A stretch of 31,332 nt of DNA from Zygnema cylindricum (taxonomy: Eukaryota > Streptophyta > Zygnematophyceae > Zygnematales > Zygnemataceae). Position 1 is the stretch's first letter. The number at the start of each line of letters is the position of its first letter. Shown piece after piece: positions 11,101 to 18,800 of the stretch. The notes under the pieces were generated by a model, which saw only the letters and a program-made list of their open reading frames with translations, was not told the origin of the DNA and searched no databases. Location of the stretch: the NCBI GenBank assembly GCA_037447655.1, contig JBBHKE010003389.1:1-31332 (forward strand), read 5' to 3'. The position numbers and the translations under genes were made by a program.

Positions 11101-11910
11101 TTTTTTAGTACGAAAAACCAGAGGAGTTCCGAGGAGAGGATATGGAGTTTGCTTTATCTCACTTTTTACACGTAAGGAAAAAAAAACTTCTAGTTATTTT
11201 TAAGGTTCTTTTAAGAGTTTTCTCTATTTTTCTCCTTTGTTTTTTAGGGTTGTTTTGATGTTTTTCTTTGGTAAAGGGGGTATATCATCTTTGAGTTTTT
11301 TTTTCCATTTTTTATTTTTATGTTCACAATTTCAACTTCGTTTTATTGTTTGTTCTTTTTATATGTTGTCACCAATTATAACTCGTGTGATTCATGATTT
11401 TGTTCATGAGGATTTCATTTAGTTTTTTTTTACGATTTTTTTTCACAATTTTGTCGTTTTTTCGAAATCCATTGAAATTTCACGCGATTTCGGTTTTCGA
11501 TCGATAGGAAAAACAATTACAAATGCATATTTGTTTTATCCCTTTTTTTTTGCAGGATATCGATTCTAGAAAACTATCTCCTAAAGAGACGAAACAAAGT
11601 CAATCATCCCAATTTCCCAATGGTTATAATTGCCGTAATTATCGCATGTGCCATTAAATTGGGTAAAAAGGTGGGAAATGTACTTATCCCCAAAGCACGA
11701 GGGAGGAGAGGAGTTTGGGATAATGACGAGAGGAGAGAAAACGGAGATATCAACGGAGAAGATAACGGAGTTAATAACGTAGAAAACCGGACTAATAACG
11801 GAGAGTCTCCTCATGGAAACTCATCGGAGGACGGGTCAAAAGTGAAAGACTCGGAGCAAAAGAAAAACAAGTGGGATAAATTTAAACGCTTAGAGCCTTT
11901 TTCCATGTGA
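5159..11910 (+). CDS. TMX3-like transmembrane protein disulfide isomerase, eight exons
   Basis: Exons: 5159-5425, 6740-6843, 7790-7977, 8263-8448, 9938-10151, 10617-10767, 11109-11171, 11556-11910; all junctions are GT-AG and the phases agree. The product is about 509 residues. Order: signal peptide (residues 1-33, hydrophobic [15 protein letters not shown]), one thioredoxin domain with redox site WCEHC (Cys80, Cys83) and cis-proline in KFPSLFLF (Pro127), two redox-inactive thioredoxin folds b and b' (about 150-400; b' strands [26 protein letters not shown]), then a membrane helix ([11 protein letters not shown]), a basic stop-transfer LGKK and an acidic Asn/Glu-rich cytosolic tail. One active domain, b, b' and one membrane span is the TMX3 plan; such proteins oxidise or isomerise disulfides in the ER lumen. 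Oddities: in-frame TAA at 7920-7922 (residue 168) and TAG at 8322-8324 (residue 207), both fitting Gln. In exon 8 the phase-0 frame ([11 protein letters not shown], like the family's last helix) must move +1 near 11600-11618 to reach the membrane helix. It ends at TGA. Confidence 0.85.
5426..6739 (+). other. Intron 1 with TTTAGGG words and CT satellite
   Basis: The first intron of the disulfide isomerase (donor GAG|GTGAGA, acceptor CCTTCAG|CTT). At 5464-5540 there are three TTTAGGG-containing words, the same motif as the upstream telobox cluster in opposite orientation. Near 5684-5893 there are inverted AAGTGGCC/GGCCACTT words that may bound a small element. At 6509-6690 there is a CCCTCT/CCCCCT pyrimidine microsatellite just before the acceptor. 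No gene inside. Confidence 0.75.
6801..7165 (+). repeat. Three tandem copies of the exon 2/intron 2 junction
   Basis: The 3' part of exon 2 with its donor and the start of intron 2 (copy 1 from 6801, ATATTGAGAAGTTCCCAACC...) recurs at 6943 and 7101. Each copy keeps the coding part ([12 protein letters not shown]), the donor region and the TTTGTCCACAAG-like intron start. Copy 2 has TATTAAGTAAAGTGGGTC, with a TAA and a weakened donor; copy 3 keeps an intact frame and a good GTAAGTCC donor, but neither later copy has a clear acceptor before it. Spacings are 142 and 158 bases. Only copy 1 joins in phase with exons 1 and 3. Confidence 0.9.
7166..7789 (+). other. Rest of intron 2, nothing recognised
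   Basis: AT-rich with pyrimidine stretches (7330-7390, 7725-7785) leading to the exon 3 acceptor CTTCCACAG at 7789. An A17-type run lies at 7566-7582. A possible acceptor TTTTTCAG near 7190 is followed by no protein-like frame. No feature is called. Confidence 0.6.
8445..8705 (+). repeat. Intron 4 GA satellite bounded by duplicated 5' splice sites
   Basis: The true donor region of exon 4 (AAGGTAAGTTTCACACACTTTTTGTGAGATTGG at 8446-8478) recurs as AGGTAAGTTTCGTACTCTTTTGTGAAGCTGGG at about 8669-8701. Between them is a GGGAGA/GGAGGGAGA polypurine satellite of about 190 bases. The second copy keeps a consensus GTAAGT, so it is a plausible alternative or decoy donor; using it would insert the purine tract into the message. 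Confidence 0.88.
8706..9500 (+). other. Middle of intron 4, nothing recognised
   Basis: AT-rich, no protein-like frame. GTAC words are frequent (8780-8840, 9160-9190). A CGGGCACCCAATATTAACGATTATCGG word at 9460-9486 is related in inverted form to GATGCCCGATAATCGATATTACC at 14599-14622, suggesting a short dispersed repeat. Confidence 0.4.
9519..9760 (+). pseudogene. Protein-like fossil inside intron 4
   Basis: A frame at about 9527-9655 reads [20 protein letters not shown] and continues [19 protein letters not shown] to a TGA, then resumes in the same frame with [20 protein letters not shown]. The composition is unlike the surrounding AT-rich intron and looks like a decayed coding fragment, perhaps of a mobile element or a duplicated gene piece. 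It does not join in phase with exons 4 and 5 without the stop. The family is not recognised. Confidence 0.3.
9812..9909 (+). repeat. Perfect 49-bp tandem duplication of GTAC-rich sequence
   Basis: The 49 bases at 9812-9860 (GTACAATAGTACAAGAATAC...) are repeated without change at 9861-9909, followed by another GTAC. A degenerate relative precedes it (9784-9811). It ends 28 bases before exon 5. The exact identity points to a recent duplication. Confidence 0.92.
10168..10610 (+). repeat. Intron 5 polypyrimidine satellite
   Basis: Intron 5 is almost wholly C and T in the sense strand, built of TTCCCTCTCCCTCTCCTCCTCCC-like units of about 25 bases separated by CGTTCCC words. Frames over it (up to 402 codons, Ser/Pro/Leu-rich or, antisense, Arg/Glu-rich) are artefacts. 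It effectively makes the whole intron one long polypyrimidine tract. Confidence 0.88.
10772..11104 (+). repeat. Intron 6 polypyrimidine satellite
   Basis: From just inside the donor GAG|GTCAGT to the acceptor TTTTTTAG, intron 6 is C/T only apart from scattered bases, with CTCCCT and CCCCCT units and a C run near 10928-10940. It resembles introns 1 and 5, while intron 4 carries the purine version. Confidence 0.88.
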
Positions 11911-12003
11911 GATAGGTTTACTTCGATGTCGTAATTTTTCCCACTTCAAATGTTTTGCGGTTTTTGTGACCGTCCATTCATTCTTCGTAAAAAAGACTGG
12001 GGG
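11911..12003 (+). other. Presumed 3' untranslated start of the isomerase gene
   Basis: The bases after the TGA are unique and AT-rich. No AATAAA is seen before the 13-bp repeat, so the transcript end cannot be placed. Confidence 0.3.
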
Positions 12004-12131
12004 GTACAAATGGGGAGTGGAATGTACAAATGGAAAGTACAAATGGGGAGTACAAATGGAAAATACAAATGGGGAGTACGAAATCACAAATGGAAAGTAC
12101 AAATGAAGAGTACAAATCTAGAGTACAAATG
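12004..12131. repeat. 13-bp GTACAAATGGRRA tandem repeat
   Basis: About nine copies of GTACAAATGG followed by GGA or AAA, alternating, with degenerate copies toward the right. It begins about 95 bases after the isomerase stop codon and may lie in its 3' untranslated region. GTAC is the same word enriched in the inverted-repeat elements and in the 49-bp duplication. Confidence 0.85.
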
Positions 12132-14082
12132 GATCAATCATGGAAACCTACGAGACTTTGTTTCTTTTGGAGAAAATAATATTATAGCAACTTTAAAAGG
12201 GGCAAGTCTCTTAAAAAGTAAGGGACACGCCAGTCCCCTACTTCGTTTTACATCCGAAGGAAAGATATTAAACTGGCCGATGTAAAAAAAAAACGGACTT
12301 AAAGTCGACAACAAGAAAACAAAGTACACGGGGTTGGTTCATCCCACAAAACACGTGTCGTCGTGGGATTGGTGGACGGCTTCAAAAGTGATTCTTTTTG
12401 GATATACATGAGCATAGAAACTGAAAAGGAAAGTTGAAATTAAAAAACGAGGATAGAAAGTAAAAATGGGCCTAGAAACCAGAAACTAGAAAGGAGCATA
12501 GTCAATTTCTCTAAAAGAAGGACGTGTACGTGTTGACAGTGCATTTGCCGTGATGACTTGTTCCTTGACTTTTAAGAACAAAATCGTACTGAAAAACGCA
12601 TTAAAAAGCACACTAAATGCACTTAAAAACTTGAAACACATGGACATTGCAAGTAAGTACTTGTAAACAAGTTTACGCCTATGTGGACACTCACAAAAAC
12701 TCACCTTTGTTTTAGTTGGTGTACATATTTTGGTGGTAGAATGAGCCTTGCGGTGGAGGTCCCTTTTTTTTTTTCCTTTGTCGTTAAAATTTTGAACAAA
12801 ATCAGTTCAGTTTTCCCTTGTTAAGTTTTTTCTTCTCGGTTTGATTTTTTCTTTCTTGGGTTTTCTCTTGGATGGGAGATTTTTAATCACAATTGACGAA
12901 CGACACATTTAACATGTTTTTCCCCTCACAAAAGACAAACATTTTGTCATTTTGTCATTTTACCATTTTGTCATTTTGTTTGAGGCAGAAACATTAATGT
13001 TTTGACTGACTCAAAATGGTAAACCAATATTGTGCCGTGTTTGTGTACATGTACCGTGTTTGTCTTCTTTTCTATCTTCGTTTTAATCACCTTCTTCTTC
13101 TTGTTTTTTTCTTTTTTTATTGGTTGCTTGATGTTGTTGGTTTTGAACCATAGTTACCGCTATTCGACGTTTTCGGAAAAAAGGCCTAAAGGTTTTCAGC
13201 CTATTAACGTTGAACCGTTTATACCTAGTTTAAAATGCAGTTGCAATTCATGCAAGCTAAAAAAAATCCTCTCCTTTAAACTGTCCGTACACTTGTGCAT
13301 GTGTACGACAGTGCACTTCCTTAGAAGTACGGATAAGTACACAGCTTTCACACATTTAAAAAAAACACATACTTAAAAAGAAAAAAAACTCCGCTACCGA
13401 AAAAAACAAGAAAGAAAAAATCTCGTAAAATGTTTGAAAATGTCGTCTTTGACTTTTCTTGACTTGGGAGAATCTCTTCCATCGAGTTTTTGTCGTTCGT
13501 ATCTCTCCATTTAGCACAAAATAGTATTACATTTTCATGTCATGGGTTAAAAAAAAAAAAAAGCAAATAGAAAAAAAAGGAAAAAAAAAGAAAAAGAAAA
13601 GTTAAATTCGAATAAATCATAGAAACAAGAATAGTACATTCATGGGGGAACCCATAGAATATTTACAATGGAAAGAAATGGTGAGTTTAATCTCGGGAAA
13701 TTAGTTTTGACAAATGTTTAAACAATTAAAGCATCAAAAAACGTTTAATGCTTTTCAGGATTATTGGTAACATCACAACACAGCGAATAGTGTTGACTAT
13801 GGATCGATCCCTTTATACTCTATTACTTTGTATATATATACATACACATGAAAGGAAAAATAAATATCTAACCAACAAAATAAATAAATAAATAAGTAAT
13901 TAAATTAATATTGTTATTCTTAATAATCATTTGTTGAGAGAAATTACAGGACACAAGCTCCTTCATTTCAACTTCTCCACTTCCTTAGAAATGAAAAAAA
14001 AAAAAAAAAATCAAATTTTAGCGATAAAGAAATAATTTCATACAAATGTTGCGACAAACGAACCAATCACAGCCCTCAGATG
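12132..14082. other. Convergent intergenic region, no gene supported
   Basis: AT-rich with A and T runs. A seven-base stem (ATCCCAC 12341 / GTGGGAT 12363) flanks a CACGTG; five ATTTTGTC octamers lie at 12941-12980. Open frames such as the 114-codon Phe-rich one at 13032 lack any domain and start in a T-rich tract; they are not called. Confidence 0.5.
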
Positions 14083-14412
14083 CCTTCGTTCTTATACTAA
14101 TGGAGGGGGAGGGGGGAGGGGGGAGGGGGGGAGGGGGGAGGGGGGAGGGGGGAGGGGGGAGGGGGGAGGGGGGAGAGGAAGGGTAAGGGTGGAGGGGAGG
14201 GAATTAGAAGAAGGAAAGGGGGAAAGGAGGAGGAGGGATGCACATATTATAGAAGTGGAGGGGGAGAGGGAGGGACCGCAGGAGAGAGGAATGCTCAATG
14301 TCATAAAGGTGGAGAGGGAGGAGGGAGGGGAGGGAGGGGGAGGGGGGAGCAGGGAACGGGGGGAGATAGACGGGTGGGGGAAAAGAGAGGGGGGAGAAGG
14401 GGAGAGTGGGAA
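14083..14412. repeat. G-rich satellite with GGGGGGA heptamers
   Basis: At 14103-14176 about ten GGGGGGA heptamers run in tandem, giving many consecutive G-tracts of four to seven on the plus strand, an extreme G-quadruplex-forming pattern. GGAGGG-rich sequence continues to 14410. Interspersed are short unique words (ATGCACATATTATAGAAGTGG at 14238, ATGCTCAATGTCATAAAGGTGG at 14291, ATGCTCATTGTGATAGTTTT at 14413) that are relatives of one another, so a compound unit of unique word plus purine tract has been duplicated. Confidence 0.88.
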
Positions 14413-15440
14413 ATGCTCATTGTGATAGTTTTGAATGCTCAGTCCACTTTTGGACGTTCTTTTGTCCGCTAGTGCCAATAATAAACATAATAATAAGGAA
14501 GTGGGCATCACAAGAGGACAAGAGAGGGAAAATTTTATATTCTATTGGTATTATAATATATTCTATTTTTATATTCAACATATTAATTAATAATACTGGG
14601 ATGCCCGATAATCGATATTACCTACTCAATATACACGTCAAAATTTAATTGTCAATAATTTATCAACGATAATTTTGATAGGAAAAAAAAAACCACGTTT
14701 AAGAAAAAACGGGTACACGACAACTACGTGACTGAAATGTTCATATAATTGGACAGAAAGGGTGAATTTAGTAAAACCCTCAAAGTAGATAAGATAATAG
14801 ACAAAATAAGATAAATAAGTCAACTGCCATTAGATATATTGTACTGCTCACCACTATTGGTGTTGAATGTTTTTCACTTTTTTTTTCATTTTTTCACCTT
14901 TTTTTTTTTCAGACACTAAAACCGCTTTAACCGTTTTTTCAACCATTGGGCTGTTTTTTTTCAATGGATTAATCGAAAGATAAACCTCTACCTTTCAATT
15001 GATCCTTCAATCGATCAATTGATTTTTCAATTGATAAAAAGAGCAATTTGAAGAGTCGAAAGTACATGTAACGAAGGTTTTAGTGCCCCAAAAATGTACA
15101 ACACTACTGTAGTAGTGATGGGCATTGTACTTTTCGTACCTTTCGTACTCTACCATACATATCAAAAATATTGAAACTTCAAAAGGACCAAAAACCATTA
15201 AGCATCGTTATCATCGATTACTGGCTATGTAACCAATACAATATGAATCCCTAAAAAAAGAAAAACGAAAAAAATGGATAGACTGACAACGTTTTTACAT
15301 TTTCACACACCGTCATTTTAGGTCCAAGAACAAAAACCTTCCATCCACTTGTTCCCTTGGTGTTCAGTAAAATTTCATGATAAGATAGACAATAAAATTG
15401 ATGACAAAAAAGTTGATAGTAACCTCTCGTAAAAAAAAAA
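14413..15440. other. AT-rich intergenic stretch, nothing called
   Basis: No protein-like frame. At 14995-15036 CAATTGAT and CAATCGAT words repeat and can pair with each other. The region 14560-14650 contains GATGCCCGATAATCGATATTACC, related to a word in isomerase intron 4. Confidence 0.4.
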
Positions 15441-15443
15441 TTT

Positions 15444-15725
15444 ATGGTCAGAGTCGTATTTTTTACACGTTACACTTTGACTACAAATGTCACGAAGAGA
15501 GGAAAACAACCTTCAACAAAAAGGACACAAAACGCCTTCAAAGGTCGTAAAGTACCTATTCTCTACTTAATTCCTGGAAATAAATACACTGAGAATATTA
15601 CAACTCCTCAAGCTTCAAGACCTCTTGTTGCTTCAAAACCTCTTAATGCTTCAAAACTTCCTTCACTTCCCAACTTCGATCCCAACTAAAACCTTTCGAC
15701 AAAATCTAAAAGATGACACAGAAAT
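15444..15725 (+). CDS. Doubtful small ORF with six-residue repeat
   Basis: An ATG-initiated frame of 81 codons ends in TAA at 15687; if TAA is glutamine it runs 10 codons further to a TGA near 15717. The product is basic (Lys/Arg/Thr-rich) and near its end repeats ASRPLV / ASKPLN / ASKLPS, encoded by an 18-bp tandem repeat. No domain is recognised. It lies 150 bases downstream of the glycerol kinase end, on the opposite strand. It may be an exon of an unrecognised gene or chance. Confidence 0.2.
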
Positions 15726-15869
15726 AAAGACAAAAAAAAAGGAGCGAGAATAAAACGGAAAGGCGAAACACTATAAACATAAACTTCTCACATATTTTTT
15801 AATTTCCATTAATTTGGGCAAAAGCACAGTTAGGACATAAGACCACTTACTACTGCTAAAATATTTCAC

Positions 15870-18800
15870 TCACTCCAAATCGGCGAGGTCGAAAGAACGT
15901 TCCACGGCTTTCGACCAAGACGCGACGCGTTTCTCTCACTGTTTTTTTTCAATTTTGGGCGTAAATATGGTCGGTTTGGCCACACTGAGGGGACTTTCAA
16001 ATATTTGAGTTTCTGTCCAAAGTCCCACGGCCAATCCAGCGGCAAATGCGGCTCCCAAAGCCGTAGTTTCGATGTACACGGGTCGGACTACCGGGGATCC
16101 CAAGATATCAGCCTATTCCCACGAAAAAAACAAAAGAAAATGAAAAAAAGAAAGAAATCAAAGTTAAATTGTGTCAATTGTACGAATGTAGCATATGTTT
16201 TTTTGACACGTGGACACACAATAACGAGTCCTTAGCTTCGCGATCAGTCTGATCTGCAAGATCTTGCAGATCTTTGACAAATGTCTCGTACTTTTACATC
16301 CATGTGATTTGAAGGCTAATGATAATAACTTCAAAACCTAGACCAATCGTGGAGGTTTGTATCTTATTTTTTGGTTTACTGTGGCTGTGTATCGAACAAC
16401 GGGCTCGATACAATGATTAGTAACATATCGCATATCGAGGGGGAAACCAATACTATTTACCATGCATCGAGAAATAGTCCTAGATATAAATAAAAATCAG
16501 TATCAACACAACATCAGAAATAAAAAACAAAAATGAATGTTCTTCAAACAAGTTCAATCGCCTGTTCAGACGACAGGGGATCCCAAAAAATCAGCTTGTT
16601 CCCAAAGTATAATATTAAACGACATAGGAACTAAAAAAAAAATGAATGGACCTTAATCAAGTTCAGTATACCATGAATCACTTATAGTGTTGTCCCTAAA
16701 TTTCGACCCTCGAACCTCAAATAGAATTAATAATACTAATTTCTCCTTTACGTTAATATAGCTATGGTTTAATTAGCGTATTACACTAATTTGGACAGTT
16801 TTTAAATAGTGTAGTGTACGAAATGTGTCAGTCCATACCAAAAGTGTTGGCACTCGCACTAGGGTACAAAAAAAGTGTCACAAAACATTCTCAACACGAG
16901 AACGTGAGTGGTGTCGACACACGAAAACACACTCAGATATGATTTCTCGTAATAAAGAAGGGGGGAAATCTCGTGAACCTGATCTCACATGTTCAAACGT
17001 GAACTATAACACGGGCGATAGCGGCTACACTATGGGAATGTGTATTTGAATTAGTATTATGTGTGTTAATTAAAGTTAATAGTTTGTTGGCTCGAGGTCA
17101 TGAAACCCAATATAGCGTTAATAACATTAAATGTTTCTTTACACTAATAATTTCTTAACCCTATAAGCGATGTAGCACAATGAAGATTTAGACCATAAGT
17201 GAGAAAGTACAAAATAACACTGGAATTTTGTACGGCTTAGAATTTAAAAAAATTCCAATTCTGGGGGAACAAATAGCAAGTTTGGTTTGACAAAAAAAGG
17301 AAAGGTACACCTTGTTTTTGTGCCTTGGATAAAAACAATTATCATTCGGATTGAATGTCAAATATTCGTCATTTTTGGTTAGAGCACAAATTTTCGGCAT
17401 AATAGATGTCCTCAAACCTCTCGGACCCGGAAAGTGCCTCTGTCCACCTCATTCTCTCCCTCAACGGCTCTTCCCTCCCTCTCTCATCTATATCCCTCTG
17501 CCATTCTGCCCCTCTCTATATCTCCTTGCCCTTCATTCCCTCTCACCTCTAGACTCAAAGTTCAAAAAAAGTGAGTTTATTGAGGTTTTGGGCATTTCAT
17601 GATGAAAACTTTTGCGTCAAAAACTTTCTGGAGATTTCACAAAACAAAAGTTGAAATCCAAAAACTTTACTTTATGTATATTGTAAATTTCAGTCCGTAC
17701 GACGAATGTTTTTCTCAAATGCATATTTTTAGTTTGCCGAATACGAATGTCTTATATTTGGAGAGACGATTATTTGAGCAAAAAATGTTACTGACTGAAT
17801 CATTGGAGAAAAAATTCTATGGCCTCCCTAATTGGCTAATGAAACATGATAGTCTTTGTTACAGCCTATAATTTAAACTGTTTTCTGCAGAGAAAGTGTT
17901 TTCTGCAGAGAAAGTGTTTTCACAGATATATGTTGATATTGTTTTTCAACATACAACCTTCGGCATGGTTTCCCTCATATGAACCCTCAACATCCATTGG
18001 ACTGAGGAAAAAAAAAATTAAAAAGCCACAAAAGTTTGATACAGTTTTGGAGCACGAGTTTTACGAGCAGGAAAAAGTAAACAGAATTAGGAATGAATGC
18101 TATAAGAACTTCAAAAAAGAGTTATGAAACCCATCATCTTAATGGTTGATAAAATAATATTAAATAAAATTCTTGCGGCTATAAACAAAATGTGATAACA
18201 TTTTTACCTGAAGTTGCATCAAAAGGTTGTTTGCGGAGGCTCCTCCGTCCACTCGTAACAAAAAATTGCTTCGACTCATGGGGTCGTCAGTTCGCGCATC
18301 GGTGTGCATGACCATAAGAACGTCTCGAGCCTTTAAAAAGAAATATTCAAAAAAAAAAGAGGAAAAAACATGTGTTAAGCTCTAGAACAAAACATTAGAA
18401 TTTGAAACGTTCTTTGGGAATTCCACAGAGTTCAAAGAATCAGTCTGAGACAACAAACAATGGTATGGAAGCGGGAGAACTAGGAAAAGTGCCTTACAAT
18501 TGTTAGCATCCCTAGAACCATTCTGGAACAGTGACAAAACTTGGTTGGCATTCTCTGTTTCCGTATGTGTATATTATATTTATATGTAACATACACATAC
18601 GGGAACAGAGGAAAAGGAGGTGAACTAGGGTTATGTTTAACCTGCCTTGCCCAAGTTGACAAAGATGGTTCATTGGTCGAGAAAAATTGACTCGTAAATC
18701 TTCTATTAAAGCCTGGAAATTCAATGCAAGTGGTTGCAGTTGATCGCAACCGTCTATTAGAACAAGAGTTATATCTAACTTCACCGAAATGCTTAACTTA

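Noticed and set aside
9995-11203. 402-codon Ser/Pro/Leu-rich open frame on the plus strand
   Set aside because: It runs through introns 5 and 6 of the isomerase, which are CT satellites, and is out of frame with the conserved exons it overlaps.
13032-13376. 114-codon Phe-rich frame
   Set aside because: It starts in a T-rich tract, gives a hydrophobic low-complexity N-terminus and has no recognisable domain or splice context.
14092-14511. 139-codon Ser/Pro-rich frame on the minus strand
   Set aside because: It is the antisense of the G-rich satellite and has no domain.
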